Origin: an uncultured Bacilli bacterium
GTDB taxonomy: Bacteria; Bacillota_I; Bacilli_A; RF39; UBA660
Length of the DNA: 64,000 nucleotides
Direction of reading: 5' to 3'
NCBI GenBank assembly: GCA_934130005.1
Contig: CAKOXD010000001.1
Span: forward strand, 62,001 to 126,000
Below the pieces are notes generated by a model. The model did no database searches and was not told the DNA's origin. It saw only the letters and a list, made by a program, of their open reading frames with translations. Positions within the stretch are counted from its first letter, which is position 1. Every line of letters starts with the position of its first letter. Made by a program: the position numbers and the translations under genes. Positions 35,816 to 44,319 of the stretch are shown here, piece by piece.

Positions 35816-36790
35816 TTATTCTAGTATTTTTCCTATTATACTTGTTTTATCTTGTAAACCATTTAAATATTCTATTGTTTTCATTTTCTTTTTGCCTTCT
35901 ATTTGCAATTCAGTAATAACAATTTCACCATTACTTACTTTTACCCCAATTCCGTCTTCATAAATATTTAAAATTTGTCCATTGATTTTAAAAGGATCAG
36001 CATAACTAGATATTCTAGAAGACCATATTTTCATTCTTTTACCTTCAAATATAGCATATGCACCTGGCCATGAATTAAGTCCTCTTATTTGATTATATAC
36101 TTGTTTTGTAGTTTTATTAAAATCAATCTTTTCGTCTTCTTTACTTATGTTTTTAGCATATGTTGCTTCATCATTATTTTGAGGTGTTCTCTTAGCTGTA
36201 CCATTTATTATACTAGGTAATACTTCAAGTAATAAATCAGTTCCTAAAGCACTTAATTTATCATGTAATGTAGAAGCAGTATCAGTGTCTTCTATTTCTA
36301 TTTCTCTTTCTTCAATTATATCTCCTTCATCCATTCTAGGATTCATATGCATAATTGTAATTCCTGTTTTTTTATACCCGTCTATAATAGCATGGTGTAT
36401 AGGTGCTCCTCCTCTTAATTTTGGAAGAAGTGATGCATGTACATTAATACATCCATATTTAGGATATACTAAAAGTTCTCTTGGTATTATTTGACCATAT
36501 GCACATGTAATTATCAAATTTGGATGTAATGAAACTACATCTTGCCATTCTTCCTTTATTTTTTCTGGCTGTAACACTAAGATAAGATTATCGTTTGCAA
36601 ATTTTTTTACTGGAGATGCTGTTAAAACACCATTTCTACCAACTTTTTTATCTGGTTGTGTAACAACAGCCCTTACATTATAGTTTTTAGTTAATGCTTC
36701 AAGTATTGGTACACTAAATTCTGGTGTTCCCATAAAAACAATTCTAACTTCTTCATCTACATTAATTTTATCTATATCATAATTTTCCAT
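35816..36790 (-). CDS. fmt: Methionyl-tRNA formyltransferase
   Basis: 324 residues. The N-terminal formyltransferase domain starts RIVFMGTPEFSVPILEAL (about 17-34). The catalytic segment is NVHASLLPKLRGGAPIHHAI (about 118-137) with D in HMNPRMDEGDII. The C-terminal tRNA-binding domain has LNSWPGAYAIFEGKRMKIW. The N-terminus is about 15 residues longer than usual. AGGTGAT-like site (TGGTGAT) at the ATG. Confidence 0.95.
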   Translation of the reverse strand: MENYDIDKINVDEEVRIVFMGTPEFSVPILEALTKNYNVRAVVTQPDKKVGRNGVLTASPVKKFANDNLILVLQPEKIKEEWQDVVSLHPNLIITCAYGQIIPRELLVYPKYGCINVHASLLPKLRGGAPIHHAIIDGYKKTGITIMHMNPRMDEGDIIEEREIEIEDTDTASTLHDKLSALGTDLLLEVLPSIINGTAKRTPQNNDEATYAKNISKEDEKIDFNKTTKQVYNQIRGLNSWPGAYAIFEGKRMKIWSSRISSYADPFKINGQILNIYEDGIGVKVSNGEIVITELQIEGKKKMKTIEYLNGLQDKTSIIGKILE

Positions 36791-36822
36791 TTTATCACCA
36801 TATATATTCTATCATAAAACAC

Positions 36823-36848
36823 AAAAAAACAAAAGGGAGACTTTTGTT
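36823..36848 (-). terminator. Terminator of the tRNA-Asn/tRNA-Glu operon
   Basis: An 8-bp stem (AACAAAAG/CTTTTGTT) with a 5-base loop and a T run on the minus strand, followed by fmt. A second small hairpin (TCGAG/CTCGA, 36852-36868) lies between it and the tRNA end. Confidence 0.8.
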
Positions 36849-36882
36849 TAATCGAGAATATTACTCGAGGGTATATTTATAT

Positions 36883-36959
36883 TGGTGACCAGTACGAGAT
36901 TCGAACTCGTGAATGCTGCCGTGAAAGGGCAGTGTGTTAAGCCACTTCACCAACTGGCC
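36883..36959 (-). tRNA. tRNA-Glu (anticodon UUC)
   Basis: A 77-base cloverleaf with acceptor stem GGCCAGT/ACTGGTC, anticodon loop CTTTCAC (UUC), canonical TTCGAAT T-loop, discriminator A and an encoded CCA. It lies directly below the tRNA-Asn gene. Confidence 0.95.
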
Positions 36960-36969
36960 AAAAAAAATA

Positions 36970-37045
36970 TGGCGCCTAATGTAGGACTCGAACCTACGAC
37001 CTGTCGGTTAACAGCCGAATGCTCTACCAACTGAGCTAATTAGGC
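36970..37045 (-). tRNA. tRNA-Asn (anticodon GUU)
   Basis: A 76-base cloverleaf: acceptor GCCTAAT/ATTAGGC, anticodon loop CTGTTAA (GUU), T-loop TTCGAGT, discriminator G, encoded CCA. The top anticodon-stem pair appears mismatched. It is the presumed ligand of the upstream T-box. Confidence 0.93.
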
Positions 37046-37061
37046 AACCCCATATCAGTTT

Positions 37062-37113
37062 GTCTTAATCACTAAGACTATTTCATTATATACTAGATTA
37101 AAGCATTTGGCAA
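37062..37113 (-). promoter_or_regulatory. Promoter and leader hairpin of the tRNA pair
   Basis: TTGCCA (37113-37108), 17-base spacer and TATAAT (37090-37085) on the minus strand. A 6-bp leader hairpin (GTCTTA/TAAGAC, 37078-37062) lies before the tRNA-Asn 5' end, as in precursor tRNA leaders. Confidence 0.75.
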
Positions 37114-37155
37114 TACCTTTTTTAAAATTTTTTTATTTTTTTTATTTTATAGAAA

Positions 37156-37190
37156 AAGTACATACTAATTTCTTATTTTAATATGTACTT
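37156..37190 (-). terminator. Terminator of the gatCAB-aspS operon
   Basis: A 9-bp stem (AAGTACATA/TATGTACTT) with a 17-base loop that contains the aspS stop codon, followed by T on the minus strand. Confidence 0.7.
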
Positions 37191-38910
37191 CTCTTAATTG
37201 TTTTTCATCAATAATGCTTGGAGAACCCATCATTTTATCTTCTCCACTAGCTAATGCTGGGAATGTAATTACTTCTCTTAAATTTGTTTCATCTTTTAAA
37301 AGCATTAACATTCTCTCAATTCCAGGAGCCATTCCTGCATGTGGTGGTGCTCCAAATTGGAAAGCATTATATAAAGCTCCAAATCTTTCTTTTACTACTT
37401 CTTTATCATATCCTACTAAGCTAAATGCTTTTTCTAGGCACTCTACATCATGATTACGAACAGCTCCACTTGCCATTTCATATCCATTACATACAAAGTC
37501 AAATTGATATGCTTTAATATCATCTAAATTATCACTTTCTAAAGCCTTAATTCCACCTTGTGGCATACTAAATGGATTATGTCCAAAATCATATTTCTTT
37601 TCTTCTTCATTATATTCAAACATAGGGAAATCATTAACTATGCAGAATTCATATCTGTTTTTATCTATTAAATCTAATTTATTTCCTAAATGAGTTCTAA
37701 TTAACCCTGCATTTTTAATAGCAACATTTTTATCTCTATCAGCTATAAAGAAGATAACTGAATTTTCTTTTAATGAAGCTTTTTCAATTAAATCTTTTTT
37801 ATTTTCTTCTGTTAAGAATTTATCAATGGGTCCTTTAAATGTATTATCTTCTAATAGTGATAAATATCCAATACCAGGCATTCCGATTGTTTTAGCATAA
37901 TCTACTATTTCATTAAACCAACTATTTGATTTTAAAGCAATATCATCTACCTTAATACCTTTTACATTAACTCCTCTAAATGGTTTAAATTCAGATTCTT
38001 TAAAGATTTCACTTAAATCTATTATTGTAAGTGGATTTCTTAAATCAGGTTTATCAGTTCCATATTTTTCCATAGCTTCACTATAAGGTATTCTTCTAAA
38101 TGGTCTTTTTGAAACTTCTTTTTTGCTAAAGTGAGTAAATGTATCATAGAAAATTTCTTCACCTACATTATACACATCATCTTCTTCAACAAAACTCATT
38201 TCAAAATCTAATTGATAAAATTCTAGTGCTCTATCAGCTCTTGTATCTTCATCTCTAAAACAAGGTGCGATTTGATAGTATTTTGAGAAACCTGAACACA
38301 TTAATAATTGTTTAAATTGTTGAGGTGCTTGTGGTAATGCATAAAATTTTCCTTTGAATTTACGTGATGGAATTATAAAATCTCTTGCTCCTTCTGGACT
38401 TGATGCTGTCATAATTGGTGTTTGAACTTCAGTAAATTCTAGTGAATCCATTTTGTTTCTTAGATATTTTAAAAGTTCTGCTCTAAATTTAGTCATATTA
38501 TGTACTTTTTCATTTCTAAGATCTAAGTATCTATATTTTAATCTAACTTCTTCATTTACATCTTTAGATGTCATAATTTCAAATGGAAGATTATGTTTTG
38601 CTTTTCCAAGTACTTCTAGACTATCTACAAGTATTTCTATTTTTCCAGTTTTAATTCTTTCATTATAATCATCTTCACTTCTTTTTCTTACAGTTCCACT
38701 AAGAGTTATTGCTGATTCTTTTGTAAGTCCTTCAAATATAGAATCATCATTACTTACTACTTGAACTGTTCCATATTCATCTCTAACATCTACAAATATA
38801 ACTCCACCATGATCTCTTATATTTTCAATCCATCCAGCAATTCTAACTTTTTTACTGTCCATTTCTTCAGTTATTTGACCACAATATATTGTACGATATT
38901 TATTTTCCAT
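37165..38910 (-). CDS. aspS: Aspartyl-tRNA synthetase
   Basis: 581 residues, bacterial type. N-terminal OB anticodon-binding domain (RIAGWIENIRDHGGVIFVDVRD), class II core with QTPIMTASSPEGARDF, QAPQQFKQLLM and CFRDEDTRADR, the GAD insertion domain, and motif 3 GAPPHAGMAPGIERMLML. It follows gatB in an operon under an Asn-specific T-box, so it is probably non-discriminating (charging tRNA-Asp and tRNA-Asn). That inference would fit GatCAB making Asn-tRNA. Confidence 0.96.
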   Translation of the reverse strand: MENKYRTIYCGQITEEMDSKKVRIAGWIENIRDHGGVIFVDVRDEYGTVQVVSNDDSIFEGLTKESAITLSGTVRKRSEDDYNERIKTGKIEILVDSLEVLGKAKHNLPFEIMTSKDVNEEVRLKYRYLDLRNEKVHNMTKFRAELLKYLRNKMDSLEFTEVQTPIMTASSPEGARDFIIPSRKFKGKFYALPQAPQQFKQLLMCSGFSKYYQIAPCFRDEDTRADRALEFYQLDFEMSFVEEDDVYNVGEEIFYDTFTHFSKKEVSKRPFRRIPYSEAMEKYGTDKPDLRNPLTIIDLSEIFKESEFKPFRGVNVKGIKVDDIALKSNSWFNEIVDYAKTIGMPGIGYLSLLEDNTFKGPIDKFLTEENKKDLIEKASLKENSVIFFIADRDKNVAIKNAGLIRTHLGNKLDLIDKNRYEFCIVNDFPMFEYNEEEKKYDFGHNPFSMPQGGIKALESDNLDDIKAYQFDFVCNGYEMASGAVRNHDVECLEKAFSLVGYDKEVVKERFGALYNAFQFGAPPHAGMAPGIERMLMLLKDETNLREVITFPALASGEDKMMGSPSIIDEKQLREVHIKIRN

Positions 38911-38912
38911 AA

Positions 38913-40376
38913 TTACCTCTTTTCTATTTCTTCTATGATCATACTTCTTGTCATAGCAGGATTTGCTTGTCCTCTTGTTTTTTTCATTACTTGACCTACT
39001 AAGAAATCAACTATATTTGTTCTACCATTTTTATATTGTTCTATAGAAGCTGGTTGTTCAGTTAATACTTCATTAATAACACTTAATATAGCACCTTCAT
39101 CACTATTTTGTTTTAAACCTTTTTCTTCTACTATTTTAGTTGGTTCTTTTTCTTCAGTTAATGCAATATATAATACCTCTTTTGCTTGTTTGCTTGAAAT
39201 ATCTTTATTATCTACTAATTTGATTAAATCAACTAACATATTTGGTCTTAAAAATATATCATTTATATTTAAATCAAATTTATTTAAATGACCTAGTATT
39301 ACACTTGTAATCCAGTTTGAACTTGCTTTTGGATTTGCACCTAATTTAATTGTTTCTTCATAATAATCAGCTACATCTTTTTCTTTTACAAGTATTTTAG
39401 CATCATATTCACTTATTCCATAACTATTTATATATTTTTCTTTTCTTTCATTTGCAAGTTCAGGAATAGATTTTCTAATTTCATCTAACCATTCTTTTGT
39501 TATTTTATATTTTGGAATATTTGGTTCTACAAAGTATTTATAATCAATAGCATCTACTTTACTTCTCATACGTATTGTAGTACCAGATTCTTCATCCCAT
39601 CTTCTTGTTTCTTGAACTACAACTTCGTCATAATTTCCATCTTCTTTTGCATCCATTTGTCTTTCTATTTCAAAATTAATTGCATCTCTTACTCCACCAA
39701 ATGAATTGACATTTTTTATTTCAACTTTTGTTCCCCAATTATTAATATCTTCTGGATCTAAATTTTTATCCATTATTGAAACATTAACATCACATCTTAT
39801 TTGACCTTTTTTGCTATCAGCTTCACTTATTCCAGCATATTGATAAATACTTCTCATAGTCTCTAAAAAAGATACTGCTTCATCTGCTGAATGAAAGCAT
39901 GGTTCAGTAACAAGTTCAAGAAGTGGAACACCAGCTCTATTATAGTTAATTAATGTAGATGAACCTATATGTTCACTTGCTGCTGCATCTTCTTCTAGAT
40001 GAAGATTATTAATCAAAGCAGTTTTCATCTCTCCATTACATTCATATTCAAGTTTTCCATATATACCAACTGGTGCTGGTTTAGTTTCTTGAGTAATCTG
40101 AAATCCTTTTGGAAGATCTGGATAATAGTAATTTTTTCTTTCAAAATACATATATTCTGGTTGTTTACAATTTAAAATCATAGATGCCATAAGAGATTTT
40201 TTTACTGCTTCTTTATTAACAACTGGAAGTGTTCCAGGAAACGCCATATCAACTGGTCTTATATTTGAGTTAGGAAGTTCTGTATACCCATTTCTAGCAC
40301 TTGAAAATACTTTTGATTTAGTTTCACTAATCTCACAGTGCATTTCAAGTCCAATCATTACTAAATAGTTATCCAT
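38913..40376 (-). CDS. gatB: Aspartyl/glutamyl-tRNA amidotransferase subunit B
   Basis: 487 residues. Kinase-like core with VMIGLEMHCEISETKSKVFS, the zinc-free segment typical of Bacilli, NYNRAGVPLLELVTEP and QIRCDVNVSI. A C-terminal tail/YqeY domain follows (LVDNKDISSKQAKEVL, DFLVGQVMKKTRGQANP). It phosphorylates misacylated Glu-tRNA-Gln or Asp-tRNA-Asn and accepts ammonia from GatA. One-base overlap with gatA. Confidence 0.97.
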   Translation of the reverse strand: MDNYLVMIGLEMHCEISETKSKVFSSARNGYTELPNSNIRPVDMAFPGTLPVVNKEAVKKSLMASMILNCKQPEYMYFERKNYYYPDLPKGFQITQETKPAPVGIYGKLEYECNGEMKTALINNLHLEEDAAASEHIGSSTLINYNRAGVPLLELVTEPCFHSADEAVSFLETMRSIYQYAGISEADSKKGQIRCDVNVSIMDKNLDPEDINNWGTKVEIKNVNSFGGVRDAINFEIERQMDAKEDGNYDEVVVQETRRWDEESGTTIRMRSKVDAIDYKYFVEPNIPKYKITKEWLDEIRKSIPELANERKEKYINSYGISEYDAKILVKEKDVADYYEETIKLGANPKASSNWITSVILGHLNKFDLNINDIFLRPNMLVDLIKLVDNKDISSKQAKEVLYIALTEEKEPTKIVEEKGLKQNSDEGAILSVINEVLTEQPASIEQYKNGRTNIVDFLVGQVMKKTRGQANPAMTRSMIIEEIEKR

Positions 40377-41830
40377 TATTTAACCTCCTTTGCTATTTGG
40401 TTTTTATAGTTCATTTTACTTTCTAGTGCATACGCAATATTAAGTACTGTTTGATCATTATAACAATTACCAGTAATATTTAAAGCAACTGGAAGATTAT
40501 CTATAAATCCATCTGGTATTGTAATTGATGGAAATCCACCAAAGTTTCCAACTTGTAAATGTTCTTCTAGGGCTGCTGTATTATCATCTAGTATATCTTT
40601 TGATCCATCTAAATGTTTTGCAGGTCCACTACCAACTGGTAATATTACAGCATCATATTTTTGATAAAGCTTCTTCCATTCATCAACTAATAATCTTCTA
40701 ACCCTTTGTGCATTATAGAAATATCTATCTTTATTTTGCTTTTGAAGTACATATGAACCAATTACAAATCTTCTTTTAATAAGTGGTGAAAATCCTTTTG
40801 TTCTATGATTTTTCATTTGTTCAATATATGTATTTCCTTCTCCCCTTGGACCAAAAATAAATCCTGTTAAATTAGACATATTGCTTGTAGCTTCAGCACA
40901 TGAAATAACTACATAAACACTAGGTAGTGCATTAAGAAGTGTTTTATCAACAGATACTGCGTCAACTTCCATTCCAAGTTCTTTGCAAAGTTCTAATTTC
41001 TCTTTGAAATTTTCTAAATGTTCTTTAAGCTCCTTACTTGCATTTGGATAATTTTCTATATCACATATTTCTTTTATATAACATAATTTTTTACCTTTAA
41101 CATCTTTATTTAAATCTTTATATAAATTTATTTTGCTTGAATCCCAACTAGTCATATCATATTTGTCGATTCCTTTCATATTATCAACAACAATTGCAGC
41201 ATCTTCTACACATCTTGATAATACACCTAAATGATCTAGGCTTGATGCAAAAGCAAATAATCCATATCTAGAAATCATTCCATATGTTGGTTTATATCCG
41301 ACAATTCCACAATATGCAGCCGGTTTTCTAATAGAGTCACCTGTATCTGATCCTGTTGCATAAGGATAGACTCCAGCAGCTACAGCACAAGCAGATCCAG
41401 CACTTGATCCAGCACACATACGAGTTTTATCCCATGGGTTTCTAACAATACCAGTATGACCAGTTGTTCCAGTTCCTCCCATTCCAAATTCATCCATTAC
41501 AGTTTTATTAACCATAACAGCATTTGCACGTTTTAAATTTTCTATTGCAGTTGCATCAAAAAATGGTACATAATCTTTTAATGTATTTGATGAACCTGTA
41601 GATAAAATACCTTTGGTTGAATAATTATCTTTAACTCCATAAGGAATTCCGGATAATAAGTTATCTGTGACAATATCACCTTTAGCATCATCTAAAATAG
41701 TAACAAATGCATTATATTTATCTTGTACTTCATGAGATTTTTTAAGTGATTCTTTTACAAGTTCATCACTAGTTACTTTTTTATTTACTAAATCTTCATG
41801 TAATTCTTTAATTGTTTTTTCCATATACAT
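40376..41830 (-). CDS. gatA: Aspartyl/glutamyl-tRNA amidotransferase subunit A
   Basis: 484 residues from ATG 41830, right after the gatC stop (TAATATG), with a GGTGG site. Amidase signature family: PYGVKDNYSTKG with the catalytic Lys, then CAGSSAGSACAVAAGV and TGSDTGDSIRKPA with cis-Ser and nucleophile Ser. It makes ammonia from glutamine or asparagine for GatB. Confidence 0.97.
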   Translation of the reverse strand: MYMEKTIKELHEDLVNKKVTSDELVKESLKKSHEVQDKYNAFVTILDDAKGDIVTDNLLSGIPYGVKDNYSTKGILSTGSSNTLKDYVPFFDATAIENLKRANAVMVNKTVMDEFGMGGTGTTGHTGIVRNPWDKTRMCAGSSAGSACAVAAGVYPYATGSDTGDSIRKPAAYCGIVGYKPTYGMISRYGLFAFASSLDHLGVLSRCVEDAAIVVDNMKGIDKYDMTSWDSSKINLYKDLNKDVKGKKLCYIKEICDIENYPNASKELKEHLENFKEKLELCKELGMEVDAVSVDKTLLNALPSVYVVISCAEATSNMSNLTGFIFGPRGEGNTYIEQMKNHRTKGFSPLIKRRFVIGSYVLQKQNKDRYFYNAQRVRRLLVDEWKKLYQKYDAVILPVGSGPAKHLDGSKDILDDNTAALEEHLQVGNFGGFPSITIPDGFIDNLPVALNITGNCYNDQTVLNIAYALESKMNYKNQIAKEVK

Positions 41831-41831
41831 A

Positions 41832-42125
41832 TTATCCCACCACCTTTGGTACTTCAACTTCTCTATCTGTACAAACATCACAGTTAGAAAGTAAATCTTC
41901 TATATCAATTGATTCTTCTACTTCATCTTCTCTAAGTTCAAACTCAAAATCATCTAAACAATGTGTCATTGGTTCTACTTGACTTATATTTGGTATCTCG
42001 TTTATTAAATCGATATTTTTATCAATTATTTCAAATTCATCTAATACCATTTGATTTTCTTCTTCTGTTAAACCGATTAAAAGCTTTTCTGCATAATCGT
42101 CTACCATTTCTTTAGTAAATTTCAT
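41832..42125 (-). CDS. gatC: Aspartyl/glutamyl-tRNA amidotransferase subunit C
   Basis: 97 residues; a belt-like subunit that stabilises GatA-GatB. The INEIPNISQVEPMTHC segment is the conserved part, and ELREDEVEES follows. First gene after the T-box; AGGGTGAT ribosome site. Confidence 0.92.
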   Translation of the reverse strand: MKFTKEMVDDYAEKLLIGLTEEENQMVLDEFEIIDKNIDLINEIPNISQVEPMTHCLDDFEFELREDEVEESIDIEDLLSNCDVCTDREVEVPKVVG

Positions 42126-42355
42126 ATAATCACCCTTTCAATATAAAAAAGGATAGTACCTAAGGAGTGCTTATGCACGGTACCATCCTTTTATTTTCTT
42201 AATTAAATAACGGTATCAACCGAATATTCCTACTAATTTCAGAATATCAACTCCATGGTGTTTTTCATATTAAGCTTTTCTGTTAGTTCTCACTATCCTA
42301 ACTCACTTTTAGACAGTTTTTAATATTACTCTCCACTTCCCTGTTTTTAAAACAT
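42126..42355 (-). promoter_or_regulatory. T-box riboswitch, specifier AAC (Asn), upstream of gatCAB-aspS
   Basis: The minus-strand leader has the GAGAGTA motif, an apical GGATAGTGAGAAC loop, and a specifier region reading UGAAA-AAC-ACC (AAC at 42262-42260). A T-box core ATGGTACCGTGC (plus 42175-42186) follows. A terminator stem (42188-42179 with 42160-42151) ends in six T. Uncharged tRNA-Asn should pair with AAC and the NCCA end with the T-box, allowing read-through. The Asn specifier agrees with the operon making Asn-tRNA via AspS plus GatCAB. Confidence 0.85.
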
Positions 42356-42359
42356 AATT

Positions 42360-42388
42360 ATTGTATCAATTTTATTATAAAATGTCAA
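42360..42388 (-). promoter_or_regulatory. Promoter of the T-box/gatCAB-aspS operon
   Basis: TTGACA (42388-42383), 17-base spacer, TACAAT (42365-42360) on the minus strand, about ten bases before the leader. Confidence 0.85.
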
Positions 42389-42389
42389 T

Positions 42390-43445
42390 TTATTTTAGAT
42401 TTATTGTTTTCAAAATATTATTATAATAATTTGTACAAATTTTATTATTGTCTTCACTTACTACTCTATATTCAAAAACATAAACTTTATTATCTTTTGT
42501 AGTTGTTAAAACATAATTTGTTCCAAATGAATTTTGATATATAAAATTATCCCATTGGATATTATTTATAGTATCAACTTTTACATCATTTACTTTATAG
42601 TATTCTGCCATTTCCTTTATTAGTTTATTAGAATTCGTATACTGAAGAACACTATTTAATGAAAATTTACAATCATTTATTCCATCATTATATTCATATT
42701 CAAGACCTGAATTATCATTCATAAATCCTTCTTTAAAATTATTGGGAATTGTAATACTTAATTTATCTAATATGTTTATACTTGTATCATACGTTAGACT
42801 ACCATCATATTTTTTTGAAGTATTATATTCTATATTAATATTATTTGTATTTTCTATATTATTATTAATATCATTTTTATTTAAGTTATCTTTAATTACT
42901 TTAAATACTGACATATTTATAGCACTAACTAATATAGAAATTAAAATAATCATTAAAATCATTTTTATAAAACTCGTTCCACCTTTTTTATGACATATTT
43001 TTATTAACTCTTCTTCACTTTTATTAATTTTTTTTATTTTCATTATCTCTTTATAACTTTTTTCTAAGTAATATTTATTTATAAATATTCCAAGTAGTAC
43101 TGATATTATAAATGTTATAAAAATTGTTATATAAATAATTATATTATTATTAAAACAATTATAAGCAGTTAAAAGTAAAGTTATTATAAAACATATTATA
43201 AATCCTAGTCCATACATTTTTCTATATAATAAATAATATCCATTAAATAAAAAAGCTGGTATTGAAAATTTTCCTTTTAATATTTTTTCTTGATTCTTTT
43301 TTATATATGCAATTAATAAATTTGTATCTGATACTTCATATTTAACTATATTATTATTTGTATCTATATTACTTTGAACATTTATATTTTCTATATTATT
43401 TTGATCATTTTTAATATTTACATCATTATTTATACTGTTATTCAT
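42390..43445 (-). CDS. DUF2628 domain-containing membrane protein
   Basis: 351 residues. A very Asn-rich N-terminus (1-35), then a DUF2628-type segment (FSIPAFLFNGYYLLYRKMYGLG) and several membrane helices (about 73-90, 101-120, 162-182). An Asn-rich linker and a C-terminal extracytoplasmic domain follow (LSITIPNNFKEGFMND). Function unknown. Confidence 0.65.
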   Translation of the reverse strand: MNNSINNDVNIKNDQNNIENINVQSNIDTNNNIVKYEVSDTNLLIAYIKKNQEKILKGKFSIPAFLFNGYYLLYRKMYGLGFIICFIITLLLTAYNCFNNNIIIYITIFITFIISVLLGIFINKYYLEKSYKEIMKIKKINKSEEELIKICHKKGGTSFIKMILMIILISILVSAINMSVFKVIKDNLNKNDINNNIENTNNINIEYNTSKKYDGSLTYDTSINILDKLSITIPNNFKEGFMNDNSGLEYEYNDGINDCKFSLNSVLQYTNSNKLIKEMAEYYKVNDVKVDTINNIQWDNFIYQNSFGTNYVLTTTKDNKVYVFEYRVVSEDNNKICTNYYNNILKTINLK

Positions 43446-43512
43446 AATAACCTCCTATTATTCTATAATTATATAATACTATTTTTTTTAATTTCAGTAA
43501 AGTAAAAATTAA

Positions 43513-43534
43513 AAACAAATCAAAAGATTTGTTT
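43513..43534 (-). terminator. Terminator of the 44128 gene
   Basis: A 9-bp stem (AAACAAATC/GATTTGTTT) with a 4-base loop and T on the minus strand, overlapping the stop codon of the gene above. Confidence 0.7.
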
Positions 43535-44128
43535 CATTCTATATTTATTTATTATTCTTTGTTCTTTTTTAAGAATTTTTTCTTTGTTACTTTTCAATTC
43601 TTGAAAAGCTTTTTTCTCATTAAGTGTTAAAATACTTTCTAACATGGTATCTTGTTCTATTTTTTCTAAATCTCTAAATATATCAAATTGAGACTCATTT
43701 TTTTCTTCTTTTGTTATATTATATTTTTCTTTTATAATATCATAATATTTATCTATTTCTATTATATTGTCATCTATTTTTATTAAATTTATTTTGCTTA
43801 ATGCATTATACATTTGTGAAGCTAATATAATTTTTTTAGGTAAAAATTCTATAAATTCACTTCTTAATGATACTATATCAAATCCATCTTTTAATATATA
43901 ATATTTTTTACCATTTTCATCTTTACTTAAAAAATATATTGCATTACTTTCATTTACTTCAAATGAAAAATCAATTGTATTATTTAATCTTTCTAAATTA
44001 TAGTCAATTGCTTCTATAAATTTATAAATACTATTTGCTGTTAATACCATATTTGATTCACTACTATATATATAATTATATAAAAGAGCTAATGAAATAA
44101 TATCTTTATTAATTAGTTTACTTTTCAT
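43520..44128 (-). CDS. Hypothetical protein downstream of tRNA-Glu(CUC)
   Basis: 202 residues, helical, soluble, with a basic C-terminus (KKEQRIINKYRMKQIF). No family recognised. The start has a GGAG site and lies 30 bases after the tRNA gene on the same strand, so it may share the gltX transcript. Confidence 0.55.
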   Translation of the reverse strand: MKSKLINKDIISLALLYNYIYSSESNMVLTANSIYKFIEAIDYNLERLNNTIDFSFEVNESNAIYFLSKDENGKKYYILKDGFDIVSLRSEFIEFLPKKIILASQMYNALSKINLIKIDDNIIEIDKYYDIIKEKYNITKEEKNESQFDIFRDLEKIEQDTMLESILTLNEKKAFQELKSNKEKILKKEQRIINKYRMKQIF

Positions 44129-44157
44129 AAATTTACTCCTTTATTAATACTCAATTT

Positions 44158-44234
44158 TGGTGATCCGTATGGGATTCGGACCCATGAATGTAGCCTTGAG
44201 AGGGCTATGTGTTAAACCACTTCACCAACGGACC
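44158..44234 (-). tRNA. tRNA-Glu (anticodon CUC) with C55 in the T-loop
   Basis: A 77-base cloverleaf: acceptor GGTCCGT/ACGGATC, anticodon loop CTCTCAA (CUC), discriminator A, encoded CCA. The T-loop reads TCCGAAT instead of TTCGAAT, so the universally conserved U54-U55-C56 has C at 55. It lies just after gltX on the same strand. Confidence 0.9.
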
Positions 44235-44319
44235 ATAAATCACATATCAATATTATCATTAATATGTGAATTTTTCAATATATTTTTTATATTTATAATT
44301 TCTAAATATTTAGGTTATT

